Positions 41,079 to 49,764 of a stretch of 64,000 bases of DNA are shown here, piece after piece. Source of the DNA: Candidatus Gastranaerophilales bacterium (GTDB lineage: Bacteria > Cyanobacteriota > Vampirovibrionia > Gastranaerophilales > Gastranaerophilaceae); the NCBI GenBank assembly GCA_944322545.1, contig CALUPF010000028.1, forward strand, positions 1 to 64,000, read 5' to 3'. A program made the translations under genes and the position numbers. The stretch's first letter is position 1. Each line of letters starts with the position of its first letter. The notes under the pieces were generated by a model, which made no database searches, was not told the DNA's origin, and saw nothing but the letters and a program-made list of their open reading frames with translations.

Positions 41079-41815
41079 GCGTTGCTAATACATTTATGAA
41101 GTTCAAAGATTCATTGTTCAAAGCCTACGCTGGTGATGGTGGAAAAATGCTTGTCCATATGGGCGCATTGGGATGGGTCTTTAGTTCTGCTGCCCAATTA
41201 GGTGCTATTTTAACTGATAAAAAAATTGATAAGAAGAAAAAGAAATTTCTTCTTCCTCAAGAAGCTTCAGATGCAGCAGTAAACGTTGTAATGTATTATT
41301 CATTATGTGATTTAATTAAACGTGGTTCTGATATGGCTGTTGAACGAGGCTATATTATTCCTGGTGATATAGTCGATCGTATTTTATCTTTAAAACCTTC
41401 TAAGCTAGCAGCTGTTGACAGATCAAATTGGAGATCTCTTTTTTCAAAAGAAGAACTTAAATCTTTGTCTAAGACTTTTTCTAATTATACAAAAATGAGT
41501 ATGTTTGAAAATGCCAATGGGCTTGATAAAAGAAACATTAGAAATGTTATGGCTTTAGTTCAAGAAGATTTTAAAAGCTTTAAAAATGGAATGGGCGTTT
41601 TTGCTGCTATATTTGCTTCTGTTTTGGCGTGTAATTTAGTTACTCCTTATGTTAGAAATAAGCTTGCTAATGTTGTTCAAAAAGAACTTAACAAAAAAGA
41701 AGAAAGAGCTGTCAGAAAAGAACAAATTGTTCAAAATATAACTACACAGTTGCCTTTGCCTAATTCTATGAGGGTGTTTAATAATTATAATAAATATTCA
41801 AATATCAAAATCTAA
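41075..41815 (+). CDS. lineage-specific membrane protein, unknown function (second of a pair)
   Basis: A 246-residue protein of no known family. Hydrophobic segments are at about residues 28-46 (MGALGWVFSSAAQLGAIL), 70-80 and 170-190 (GVFAAIFASVLACNLVTPYV), with a very basic loop KKIDKKKKKF and a charged Lys/Glu-rich C-terminus. AAAAGGAGG, inside the end of the previous gene, gives a strong start. No enzyme motif is visible. The coupled arrangement suggests a two-component membrane complex. Confidence 0.72.
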   Translation: MSVANTFMKFKDSLFKAYAGDGGKMLVHMGALGWVFSSAAQLGAILTDKKIDKKKKKFLLPQEASDAAVNVVMYYSLCDLIKRGSDMAVERGYIIPGDIVDRILSLKPSKLAAVDRSNWRSLFSKEELKSLSKTFSNYTKMSMFENANGLDKRNIRNVMALVQEDFKSFKNGMGVFAAIFASVLACNLVTPYVRNKLANVVQKELNKKEERAVRKEQIVQNITTQLPLPNSMRVFNNYNKYSNIKI

Positions 41816-41868
41816 TTGAAACTAACCTTATTTTTTTATAAACTTAAAAAAAGTAAAGGAGAGAGTTT

Positions 41869-43134
41869 ATGCTGTTTTTTAGTGTTATTTACAATTTATT
41901 GCTTATTTTATTGAGCATTTTGCTTTTGCCTGTGATTTTAATAGCTTTGGTTTTAGTGCCAAAGTTTAGAGCTGGCATTTGGCAAAAGCTCGGTTTTTAT
42001 AATATTAAATTAGATGAAAATAAAGAAACAATATTCTTCCATGCAGTTTCAGTCGGTGAAGTGAATGCGATAGAAGCGCTTGTGAAAAAAACTAGAGAAA
42101 CATTCCCTCAAGCAAATATTGTGCTTTCAACCACGACAAAAACAGGACAAGAAATTGCAAACAAGAAACTTTCAAAGGTTGTAGATCAAATTACATATTT
42201 TCCTTTTGATTACTTCTTTAGTGTGAATGCGTTTTTAAATGCTGTTAAGCCTGATAAAATTATCATTGCTGAAACTGAAATCTGGCCTGATTTTGTATAT
42301 CTTTCCAAAAGAAGAAACATTCCTGTATACATTGTGAACGGTAGGTTATCTCCTCATTCTTATAAAGGATATAAAAAATTCTCGTTTTTCTTTAAACCTA
42401 TTTTGAGCTTGTATGAAGGGATTTTTATGCAATCTGAAGGTGATGTTGAACGAATTTTAGATGTTGGTGCTCCAAAAGAAAAAACAAAATTTATGGGGAA
42501 TTTGAAATTTGATATTGCTCCTGTTTTGAATAATCAGGAGATTTCAGATTTGGCGAATGGTTTAAAACTAAATGGAGAAAAAATGATTGCAGCGGCTAGC
42601 ACTCATAAAGGCGAAGATGAGATTGTTTTAGCGTCTTATAGTGAAATAAAAAAAGACTATCCAAACCTAAAGCTTTTAATTGCACCAAGACATCCTGAAA
42701 GATATGATGCTGTAGAGGCTTTGTTAAAAGAAAGTGGCTTTTCATACGGTAGAAGAAGTAAAAATGACACGTTCGAGAATAATGATATCATTATGCTTGA
42801 TACTATGGGTGAGTTGATGAAGATGTTTTCAATCTGTCATTTTGCTTTTATTGGCGGCAGTTTTTCAACAACCGGTGGTCATAACCCTCTTGAGGCAAAT
42901 ATTTGGGGGAAACCTGTGCTTTCTGGAGATTGCGTTTTCAATTTCAAAGATATTTATGCATATTTGACAAACACCAAAGCAGCAAAACTCTCTTCTTCAC
43001 AAAATGAGCTTACTGAAGATATGAAAAAACTTTTGACAGATGCAAACTATTACAATGAGGCTTGTATTGATTCTAGAAAAATATTCGATGAGAACAAAGG
43101 TGCTGTTGATTTTGTTATAAATGAGTTGAAATAA
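41869..43134 (+). CDS. waaA: 3-deoxy-D-manno-octulosonic acid (Kdo) transferase
   Basis: Transfers Kdo from CMP-Kdo to lipid A precursor at the inner-membrane face; the gene implies a lipopolysaccharide outer membrane. The N-terminal membrane anchor is residues 1-28. HAVSVGEVNAIEAL, ETEIWPDF, NGRLSPHSYKGYKKF, and the C-terminal GT-B motifs TMGELMKMFSICHFAFIGGSF and GGHNPLEAN are diagnostic. The 421 residues are of usual length. AAAGGAGAG lies 5-6 nt before the ATG. Whether it adds one or two Kdo units cannot be read from the sequence. Confidence 0.95.
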   Translation: MLFFSVIYNLLLILLSILLLPVILIALVLVPKFRAGIWQKLGFYNIKLDENKETIFFHAVSVGEVNAIEALVKKTRETFPQANIVLSTTTKTGQEIANKKLSKVVDQITYFPFDYFFSVNAFLNAVKPDKIIIAETEIWPDFVYLSKRRNIPVYIVNGRLSPHSYKGYKKFSFFFKPILSLYEGIFMQSEGDVERILDVGAPKEKTKFMGNLKFDIAPVLNNQEISDLANGLKLNGEKMIAAASTHKGEDEIVLASYSEIKKDYPNLKLLIAPRHPERYDAVEALLKESGFSYGRRSKNDTFENNDIIMLDTMGELMKMFSICHFAFIGGSFSTTGGHNPLEANIWGKPVLSGDCVFNFKDIYAYLTNTKAAKLSSSQNELTEDMKKLLTDANYYNEACIDSRKIFDENKGAVDFVINELK

Positions 43135-43152
43135 ATATTTTATAAAGGCAAT

Positions 43153-43183
43153 AAAAAAGACCTCTTTTAAGAGGTCTTTTTTT
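43153..43183. terminator. bidirectional terminator between waaA and rpsR
   Basis: A stem of up to 14 bp (43153-43166 with 43169-43182; core GACCTCTT/AAGAGGTC) with A- and T-runs on either side. Confidence 0.85.
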
Positions 43184-43199
43184 ATATTACCTTTACTTA

Positions 43200-43430
43200 T
43201 TAGTCGTAAACGTAGTTGATTAAAGCAGCTTCTCTAGCTTTTTTTACAGCTCTAGCTAACATTCTTTGGTGTTCAGCACAAGTTCCTGTGATTCTTCTAG
43301 GAAGGATTTTTCCTGCTTCTGTTAAATATCTTCTGATTTTTTGTGCATCTTTGTAATCAATAACTTCAACTTTATCTGCACAGAAGTTGCAGCTTTTTCT
43401 TTTGTTTTTGTCGATTTGTGGTCTTGCCAT
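43200..43430 (-). CDS. rpsR: 30S ribosomal protein S18
   Basis: A 76-residue S18: KSCNFCADK, then IDYKDAQKIRRYLTEAGKILPRRITGTCAEHQRMLARAVKKAR in overlapping segments. It has the cysteine-containing form (two CxxC-type Cys plus a third). AAGGAAAA precedes the ATG. It is third in the conserved rpsF-ssb-rpsR operon and ends at a bidirectional terminator. Confidence 0.96.
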   Translation of the reverse strand: MARPQIDKNKRKSCNFCADKVEVIDYKDAQKIRRYLTEAGKILPRRITGTCAEHQRMLARAVKKAREAALINYVYD

Positions 43431-43503
43431 TGTTTTTTCCTTTTCTATTTTAATCTGTAATTTGGCGTTTGCGCCCGAACTAACCTAAGTGAGAAATTTT
43501 GAA

Positions 43504-43905
43504 TTAAAACGGAATTTCATCTTCCCCAATTAAGTCGTCCGAGAAATCGGTTTGTCCGAATTGGACAATAGAATCAGGTGATTTTGCTTGAGAAGCTGAT
43601 GAAGCTCCTGTGTTTGCCATTTTTTCAATAGCAAAAGCATCAATTTCAACGATTCTTTTTTCTGAGCCGTCTTCACTTTTGACGGTGTTATTTTGAAGTC
43701 TGCCTTCTACAACAACTCTATCTGCTTTGTTGATTGTTTCAGCGACTGTATCTGCTAAATTTCCTTTAGCAACAATTCTAACCAATGTTTCTTCATTGTC
43801 GGAAATGTTCAAAGCAAATGCGGAAATAGGCACGTTGTTAGACGTAAAACGTTTTTCCGGTGCTCTGTAAACTGTTCCTGTTACAACTGCTTTTGCTAAG
43901 CTCAT
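43504..43905 (-). CDS. ssb: single-stranded DNA-binding protein (with acidic tip)
   Basis: An OB-fold SSB of 133 residues with a Ser/Gln-rich linker and the acidic C-terminal tip GEDEIPF that recruits repair and replication partners. The OB domain is short and divergent, without the usual Trp residues. CAGGAG lies about 7 nt before the ATG. Its location between rpsF and rpsR marks it as the canonical replicative SSB. A second SSB at 61058 lacks this tip. Confidence 0.93.
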   Translation of the reverse strand: MSLAKAVVTGTVYRAPEKRFTSNNVPISAFALNISDNEETLVRIVAKGNLADTVAETINKADRVVVEGRLQNNTVKSEDGSEKRIVEIDAFAIEKMANTGASSASQAKSPDSIVQFGQTDFSDDLIGEDEIPF

Positions 43906-43929
43906 TTTCCGCTCCTGACACTTTCTTAA

Positions 43930-44226
43930 CTATGCGTTAACTTTAGAATCTTCCATAAACATGATTCTTAAGATGTTGTCATTCAATCTTAATTGTCTTT
44001 TGAATTCAACAACTTTGTCAGGTGCTAATTCCATTCTTTGAGCTACAAAGTGTCCGTCTCTGAAATTTTGGATGTCGTGAGCTAATTTTTTTCTACCCAT
44101 TTTGTCAGTAGCAAAAACATTGCCACCCAAAGATTTAACTGTTTCTTCGATTTTAGCAATTATTTTATCAGCTTCTTCAGCATCCATATTTGGTTTAATA
44201 ATTGTGAGTAATTCGTATTTTCTCAA
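43930..44226 (-). CDS. rpsF: 30S ribosomal protein S6
   Basis: A 98-residue S6, partner of S18: YELLTIIKPNMDAEE, GRKKLAHDIQNFRDGHFV and RQLRLNDNILRIMFM are standard. The start is TTG at 44226, placed by AAGGAG 7 nt upstream. An upstream GTG in frame would put the Shine-Dalgarno inside the gene and add nine atypical residues. First gene of rpsF-ssb-rpsR. Confidence 0.94.
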   Translation of the reverse strand: MRKYELLTIIKPNMDAEEADKIIAKIEETVKSLGGNVFATDKMGRKKLAHDIQNFRDGHFVAQRMELAPDKVVEFKRQLRLNDNILRIMFMEDSKVNA

Positions 44227-44265
44227 TTTTCTGCTCCTTATTTGGTTTTTCACGTGTAAAGCTAA

Positions 44266-44293
44266 ATTATCATAAACAAAAAATGATTACAAA
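44266..44293 (-). promoter_or_regulatory. possible promoter of the rpsF operon
   Basis: On the minus strand, TTTGTA (44293-44288), 16 nt, GATAAT (44271-44266). The -35 is a weak match. Confidence 0.3.
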
Positions 44294-44339
44294 TTTTTTC
44301 CTCTGAAATCTTACAGATACGTAATATTCTACGCTTTTT

Positions 44340-45608
44340 TTAATCAAGCTCATCAGGTGAAGCGATTCGACCTAAAACTGCGCTTGCCGCCGCAATAGCT
44401 GGAGAAGAAAGATACACTTCGCTATCAACGTGTCCCATTCTTCCGACAAAGTTTCTGTTTGTTGTTGAAATTGCTTTTTCTCCTTCGGCAAGAATCCCTG
44501 CGTATCCACCAAGGCACGGACCACAAGTTGGAGTTGATACGGCTCCTTCTGCTTCAATGATTGTTTGAATGTAGCCTAATTTCATTGCTTCTAAGTAGAT
44601 GTCTTGAGTTCCTGGGAATACTATCAATCTCACATCAGGGTGAACTTTTCTTCCTTTGAGGATTTCTGCTGTGACTTTTAGGTCAGCGAGTCTTCCGTTT
44701 GTGCAGCTTCCAATGATTGATTGGTCAATTTTTATGTTCCCTACTTTTGAAATAGGTTTTGTGTTTTCTGGAAGATGAGGGAATGCAACGGTCGGCTCAA
44801 TTTCAGAAACATCATAGACAAGAACTTTTTCATATTCTGCATCTGGATCACTTGTGTAAAAAACAGGTTCTCTAAGGCTTCTGTTTTTGAGATATTCTTT
44901 TGTCACTTCATCTGGAACGATTATTCCATTTTTTGCACCTGCTTCAATAGCCATATTGCAAATGGTTAATCTTCCATCCATGTCCATATCTTTTATTGCG
45001 CTTCCGCCTATTTCAAGCGTTTTATACAATGCTCCGTCAACGCCTATGTCTCCAATTAAGTGTAAAATTAGATCTTTTGCGCTAACCCATTTGTTGAGCT
45101 TTCCATTGAATTCAACTTTTATTGTCGAAGGAACTTTGAACCAAGTTTCTCCTGACGCCATTGCGCACGCTAGGTCAGTAGAACCTACACCAGTTGAAAA
45201 AGCTCCTAATGCACCATAGGTACAGGTGTGGGAGTCAGCTCCAATAATTAAATCACCTGCTGTTACAATACCTTTTTCAGGTAATAGTGCATGTTCTATC
45301 CCCATTCTGCCTACTTCAAAGTAGTTTTTAAGATTCTGTTCTTTTGAAAACTCTCTAACCATTTTGGCTTGTTGTGCTGATTTTATATCTTTGTTAGGAA
45401 CAAAATGGTCTGGAACGAAAACAACTCTTTGATTATCAAAAACTTTTTCAACGCCGATTTTTTTGAATTCTTTTATTGCAACAGGGCCTGTTATGTCGTT
45501 AGCTAAAGTAATATCAACTTTTGCTGTGATTAAGTCTCCTGCTTTTACTGATTCTAGGTTAGCGTGTGCTGCGAAAATCTTTTCTGTTATTGTCATCGGG
45601 CGTGTCAT
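44340..45608 (-). CDS. leuC: 3-isopropylmalate dehydratase large subunit
   Basis: Aconitase-family [4Fe-4S] enzyme subunit of leucine biosynthesis (2- to 3-isopropylmalate). The 422 residues are of the shorter HacA/archaeal-type LeuC form. Cluster ligands are in GSCTNGR and CGPCLGG. Substrate motifs [20 protein letters not shown] and [12 protein letters not shown] are clear. The start is the ATG at 45608 with TTGGAG 7 nt upstream. leuD is not adjacent in this window, so the small subunit must be elsewhere. Because of the LeuC/homoaconitase ambiguity, another 2-oxoacid elongation role is possible. Confidence 0.9.
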   Translation of the reverse strand: MTRPMTITEKIFAAHANLESVKAGDLITAKVDITLANDITGPVAIKEFKKIGVEKVFDNQRVVFVPDHFVPNKDIKSAQQAKMVREFSKEQNLKNYFEVGRMGIEHALLPEKGIVTAGDLIIGADSHTCTYGALGAFSTGVGSTDLACAMASGETWFKVPSTIKVEFNGKLNKWVSAKDLILHLIGDIGVDGALYKTLEIGGSAIKDMDMDGRLTICNMAIEAGAKNGIIVPDEVTKEYLKNRSLREPVFYTSDPDAEYEKVLVYDVSEIEPTVAFPHLPENTKPISKVGNIKIDQSIIGSCTNGRLADLKVTAEILKGRKVHPDVRLIVFPGTQDIYLEAMKLGYIQTIIEAEGAVSTPTCGPCLGGYAGILAEGEKAISTTNRNFVGRMGHVDSEVYLSSPAIAAASAVLGRIASPDELD

Positions 45609-45640
45609 AGTATTTCTCCAACTTGTTATAGACATAAGCA

Positions 45641-45669
45641 ATTTTATTATAAATGTTACGATGTGTAAA
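45641..45669 (-). promoter_or_regulatory. probable promoter of leuC
   Basis: On the minus strand, TTTACA (45669-45664), 17-nt spacer, TAAAAT (45646-45641), about 33 nt before the start codon. Confidence 0.45.
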
Positions 45670-45751
45670 TTGTTAATGAAAAAGTCTAAACACGAAAAGG
45701 TAATGTGTCGATAAGAAAAATATCTTTATAAGGAATGAAAGGTGTGCGCGT

Positions 45752-47311
45752 ATGAGCTTTAGAGATTTAAAAATTGGTGATGGAAAAAAATATGATTTAT
45801 CAGAGGTTTCATCTGAAGGTATTTCTAAAGAAGAAAGAGCTGCTTTAGAAAAGAAAAATAACAAATTGATTGATATTTTTAAGGCATTCGACATGGATGG
45901 TGATGGTGGTCTGAATAAGCTTGAACTAGCTATGGCAATGGACGCTTTTTCTGCATTAGATACAGATGGCGGAAAAGATGGAAAATTGTCGAAAAAAGAA
46001 CTTGAAAAAGGTGCTGAGTTCTTTAATGAAGCATTTAAAGAGCTAGGTGTAAATGTGGAAGGTAAAGACTTAAAAGCATTTATTAAATCCGTGTTTAAAG
46101 CTACAAAAGGTGATAAAAAGGAATCCACAGAGTCAATTATTCACGAGTATGATACTCAACTAGCTCAACAAGAAGCGCTTGCAAAATTAGAAAAAGAACA
46201 AGCCGAAGCAAAAGCTAAGGCAGAGGCAGAAGCTAAAGCTAAAGCAGAGGCTGAGGCAAAAGCTAAGGCGGAAGCAGAGGCTGAAAAACAAAGATTAGCG
46301 ACTCCAACAAATTACACTGTGCAACCTGGCGAAAAACTGGAAGACTTATTGAAACGTTCTTTAGAAGCTCAAGGTAAAGAAGTTAATGAGGAAAGTCTGG
46401 CTGAAGCTAAAGCTGAGTTTATAAAAAATAACCCTAATGCACTACATGGTAAAAAAGGTAAAGAATATCTTTATATGGGTGATGTAGTGAAAATCGCTGG
46501 AGCCCTTGAAGATAAGGGAAATGCTGATGAGATAAAAGCTGATTATCGTGCTAGCTTGGCTGAAAAACGTGAAACAGAGACACCTGTAAGACAAAATACG
46601 GGTGGTTCTCAAGGATCTGTCGCTGATGAAGCGGCTAAAGCTGCTGGATATAGCAAAACTAACAATGCTGCATACTATAAAGATGCTGCGGGTAACCACT
46701 ATAAATATGAAAATGGCAAGTTTGTTCTTCAAAAAGGTCTTGTATATGTTGGTGCGGATGGCACAACCAGAACTGAAGATAAGGTCGCAGCAAATACTAA
46801 CAGCAGTATCCTAAGAGATAAAAACGGTCGAATAAAATCGATGAAATTAGTGACAGATGACAATAAAGTTTATGCAAATAAAGATCACGTTGCGAAAAAT
46901 TTAGGATTACGAAAAACTGCTCATGGCAACACTTATTATGATGCAAAAACAAAGACACATTATGCTTGGAATGCTAATGACAAAACATTTACTCCTTTAA
47001 ATGGTGTTAAGTCAGTAGCTGCAAATGGAATGCAATTTGACAATAAAGGCAATAGTATATCTCCTAAAGGATATAGAATGATGACAGATGGTTCTGTGAA
47101 AAAAACTTTGCCTAATAACAGAAGCGTACAGTATTGGTTCTATCCAAATGGACGAATCAAGGAAGTAAGTATAGATATGAAAGATGGAATGAATCCTGCG
47201 GAATATTACTATAAGGATGATAAAGATAACTCCTTTAGATATCTTAAAAGACATAGAAATACGGTTGATAAAGAATTAGGTTTTAATTACAATGAACCAA
47301 AGTTGATATAA
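45752..47311 (+). CDS. EF-hand protein with Ala/Glu/Lys helix and LysM-like domain
   Basis: A 519-residue protein of unfamiliar architecture. Two EF-hand loops are visible: residues 47-58 (DMDGDGGLNKLE) and 72-83 (DGGKDGKLSKKE), predicted to bind Ca2+. Residues about 145-180 are an AKAEAE-type repeat, probably a rigid helix. Residues about 187-245 begin YTVQPGEKLEDLL and look like a LysM peptidoglycan-binding unit with a long insertion. The C-terminal 270 residues contain Tyr/Asn/Lys-rich repeats (NHYKYENGKF, THYAWNANDKTF). No signal peptide is evident, which is odd for a LysM protein. Divergent from leuC. Confidence 0.8.
   Translation: MSFRDLKIGDGKKYDLSEVSSEGISKEERAALEKKNNKLIDIFKAFDMDGDGGLNKLELAMAMDAFSALDTDGGKDGKLSKKELEKGAEFFNEAFKELGVNVEGKDLKAFIKSVFKATKGDKKESTESIIHEYDTQLAQQEALAKLEKEQAEAKAKAEAEAKAKAEAEAKAKAEAEAEKQRLATPTNYTVQPGEKLEDLLKRSLEAQGKEVNEESLAEAKAEFIKNNPNALHGKKGKEYLYMGDVVKIAGALEDKGNADEIKADYRASLAEKRETETPVRQNTGGSQGSVADEAAKAAGYSKTNNAAYYKDAAGNHYKYENGKFVLQKGLVYVGADGTTRTEDKVAANTNSSILRDKNGRIKSMKLVTDDNKVYANKDHVAKNLGLRKTAHGNTYYDAKTKTHYAWNANDKTFTPLNGVKSVAANGMQFDNKGNSISPKGYRMMTDGSVKKTLPNNRSVQYWFYPNGRIKEVSIDMKDGMNPAEYYYKDDKDNSFRYLKRHRNTVDKELGFNYNEPKLI
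46200..46286 (+). repeat. internal repeats encoding an Ala/Lys/Glu helix
   Basis: Imperfect repetition of GCA/GCT-AAA-GC-GAG codons within the EF-hand gene gives AEAKAKAEAE units. Prone to length change. Confidence 0.7.
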
Positions 47312-47315
47312 TCAC

Positions 47316-47347
47316 AAAAGACCTGATTTACAAATCAGGTCTTTTTT
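47316..47347 (+). terminator. rho-independent terminator after the EF-hand gene
   Basis: Perfect 14-bp arms (47316-47329 with 47332-47345; core GACCTGAT) followed by Ts. Confidence 0.85.
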
Positions 47348-47423
47348 CATCTGTTTATTTTATTCATTTTCCTATCAATTGTGATATGATGAATGCATAA
47401 GAGGTTGTTGATAGGAGTGTTTT

Positions 47424-48659
47424 ATGTCTGTTGATGATACTTTGGTTATGATTTTAGCCGGCGGAGAAGGAAAAAGACTTTATCCCTTAACTCGTGATAG
47501 AGCTAAGCCTGCAGTCCCTTTTGGGGGAAGATACCGTATCATTGATTTTGTTATTAACAATTTTATCAACTCCGGTTTTTACAGATTAAAGATTTTGACT
47601 CAATATAAGTCGGATTCATTGAATAAGCATATTTTGCGCACATGGCCTTTGTCTCCGATAATCAATCAGTACGTTGATTTGGTTCCTGCTCAAATGAGAA
47701 TTGACGGTCACTGGTATAAAGGTACTGCAGATGCTGTTTTTCAAAATATTCACCATATTTTGGGTGAAGACAGTTCTTATGTAGCTGTTTTTGGCGGTGA
47801 TCATATTTATAAAATGAATGTGGCATCAATGAGAGATTTCCACAAAGAACATGATGCAGATTTGACAATTTCTGCTATTCCTATTCCTATTGAAGAAGCC
47901 GGTGAATATGGGATTATGGAAGTGGATGAAAATTGGCATTTAACAAACTTTATAGAAAAGCCTAAATTCAGACCTAAACATATCCCAGGTGATGAGACAA
48001 AATGTCTTGCTTCAATGGGAAATTATATATTCAAACGTAATAAATTGATAGAAGAATTGAGAATCGATGCTGATAATCAGACTTCAAACCACGATTTTGG
48101 AAAAAACGTCATTCCTAAAATGCTTGAGCAAGGTGATAAAATTTATGTTTATGATTTTGCGCAAAACGAATTTCCAGGAATGGAAGAATCAGAAAGAGGA
48201 TACTGGCGTGATGTAGGTACTATGGATGCATATTGGCAGGCTAATATGGATTTGTTAGCCTATGATCCTGAATTCAACTTATACACAAAAGAGTGGCCTG
48301 TAAGAACTTTCAATTACAACTATCCTCCCGCTAAATTTATATGGGAAGAAATTGAAAGACGTGGTATGGCGACAAACTCTCTTGTTTCAGAAGGCTGTGT
48401 AATTTCTGGCGGTACGTTATCAAGATGTATTTTATCGCCCAAAGTTAGAATTAACAGTTTTTCGAGTGTTGTAGATTCAATAATTATGGAAAATGTTAAT
48501 GTCGGAAGACATTCACATATTCAAAAAGCTATTATAGACAAGAATGTTGATATACCGGCTTATACCAAAATAGGATTTGACAAAGAAGAAGATCTGGCAC
48601 GTGGCTTCTTTGTTTCAGAAGGTGGAGTGACAGTTGTGCCAAAAGGAGCAAAACTTTGA
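47424..48659 (+). CDS. glgC: glucose-1-phosphate adenylyltransferase
   Basis: Makes ADP-glucose for glycogen synthesis; the committed, usually allosterically regulated step. MILAGGEGKRLYPLT, RAKPAVPFGGRYRIIDF, the substrate site FGGDHIYKM and FIEKPK are diagnostic. The C-terminal left-handed beta-helix is present (VINSGG-like hexapeptides around residues 320-390). The length is 411. A TAGGAG lies 7 nt before the ATG. The stop overlaps a downstream TTG start (TTGA), linking it to a thioredoxin-like lipoprotein. Confidence 0.95.
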   Translation: MSVDDTLVMILAGGEGKRLYPLTRDRAKPAVPFGGRYRIIDFVINNFINSGFYRLKILTQYKSDSLNKHILRTWPLSPIINQYVDLVPAQMRIDGHWYKGTADAVFQNIHHILGEDSSYVAVFGGDHIYKMNVASMRDFHKEHDADLTISAIPIPIEEAGEYGIMEVDENWHLTNFIEKPKFRPKHIPGDETKCLASMGNYIFKRNKLIEELRIDADNQTSNHDFGKNVIPKMLEQGDKIYVYDFAQNEFPGMEESERGYWRDVGTMDAYWQANMDLLAYDPEFNLYTKEWPVRTFNYNYPPAKFIWEEIERRGMATNSLVSEGCVISGGTLSRCILSPKVRINSFSSVVDSIIMENVNVGRHSHIQKAIIDKNVDIPAYTKIGFDKEEDLARGFFVSEGGVTVVPKGAKL

Positions 48660-49129
48660 AACAGAACGTTAGATATTACTTGATTGCGGGAATAGTATTA
48701 GTAATTACATTGGTAACTATTACAAGCTGTATGGCAATACTTCCAAAGGCAAACATGAAGCCTTCTGATTATGACAAAGGCGTCACTTATGAACAAGCTG
48801 CTCAAGAAGATAAACCAATGCTTGCAGTTTTTTACGTTGACTGGTGTACTTATTGTAAAAAGTTCATGCCTAAAATGGACAAAGTAAGAAATATAAATAA
48901 AGATGATTTCAACTTTGTTTTAATAAACGTAGAAAATCCTCAAAATGAAGCAATAGTTAAAGAATACAGAATTTCTGCGTATCCTTCAGTTTATATCATT
49001 GATCCTAAATATGATAATAGAGTACACATCGACAATCCATTTTTAGATTCTACTCAAGATTTAAATAAAGAAGTTGTTAGATATTCAAAATTTAGAAAAT
49101 TGATAAAAAAAGGTGATTCATGCAAATAA
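48656..49129 (+). CDS. thioredoxin-like lipoprotein
   Basis: A 157-residue exported thioredoxin-fold protein. The N-terminal hydrophobic segment ends in ITSC, a good lipobox, so it is probably lipid-anchored. The active-site motif is WCTYC in VFYVDWCTYCKKFMP, and the cis-Pro is in SAYPSVYI. The start is TTG, set by AAGGAG 7-8 nt upstream, overlapping the glgC stop. The end overlaps the first prepilin gene by ten bases. The pilins contain several cysteines, so a role in their disulfide chemistry is plausible but unproven. Confidence 0.85.
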   Translation: MKQNVRYYLIAGIVLVITLVTITSCMAILPKANMKPSDYDKGVTYEQAAQEDKPMLAVFYVDWCTYCKKFMPKMDKVRNINKDDFNFVLINVENPQNEAIVKEYRISAYPSVYIIDPKYDNRVHIDNPFLDSTQDLNKEVVRYSKFRKLIKKGDSCK

Positions 49130-49743
49130 CTAAAAAATCGGCAATGACATTAGTAGAAGTTCTTATGGTTTTAGTTATCATCGGAACTGTTTCTGTGTTG
49201 ACTGTCCCTTCTATTAAGAAATATTCGCAGCGCACAGAAAATGCTAAGATGGCATTAAAGGGTTATAATACTTTGGTAGGTGCATTAGATCTTGCCATTG
49301 CTAATGAAGAACAAGATATTGATGAGTGGAATCGAACAGATGTTGCCAGTTTTATGTTGAGAGATTATCTAAGAAAATATATTAGTAAAGCAGAAGATTG
49401 TTCAGATAGTTATAATTCATCGAATAATTGTTTTAAAGGTATACGCTCATACGGTAGCAGTACTGTTTCCAAGCCATCTGTAAGATCTATCATTACGCCA
49501 GATGGTATATCTATATCTGCATCTGGAAATGCTTCAGGAATATTAAAAATGCGTAGTTTTGTTATAGATGTAAATGGGCCAAATGAACCCAATATGGAGG
49601 GGGTTGATATGTTCATTTTCGATTTTGGTAAATATAATGCTAACTGTAATGCACTGGATTCTAATGGCCAATGGAAGTTTTGTCCAGGGTCAGATAAAAC
49701 GAGACGGCTTGTTGATGATGGTTGGAATATAAAATACTGGTAA
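49120..49743 (+). CDS. type IV prepilin-like protein 1
   Basis: A 207-residue class III signal protein: short basic leader, then KKSA / MTLVEVLMVLVIIGTV, i.e. cleavage would be after Ala with Met as the first mature residue and Glu at +5. Gly-Phe is usual. The hydrophobic N-terminal helix is followed by a globular part with cysteines (EDCSDS, SSNNCFKG, NANCNALDS, FCPGSD). It is probably a pilin or pseudopilin of a type IV pilus or type II secretion-like system. No assembly genes are in the window. AAAGGTG lies just upstream. Confidence 0.87.
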   Translation: MQITKKSAMTLVEVLMVLVIIGTVSVLTVPSIKKYSQRTENAKMALKGYNTLVGALDLAIANEEQDIDEWNRTDVASFMLRDYLRKYISKAEDCSDSYNSSNNCFKGIRSYGSSTVSKPSVRSIITPDGISISASGNASGILKMRSFVIDVNGPNEPNMEGVDMFIFDFGKYNANCNALDSNGQWKFCPGSDKTRRLVDDGWNIKYW

Positions 49744-49764
49744 ATTTGAAAGGCTTTGTTTCAT

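Noticed and set aside
46200-46286. Repeat tract as a CRISPR or intergenic repeat array
   Set aside because: It lies inside a continuous reading frame and encodes an Ala/Lys/Glu helix; units are short and degenerate.
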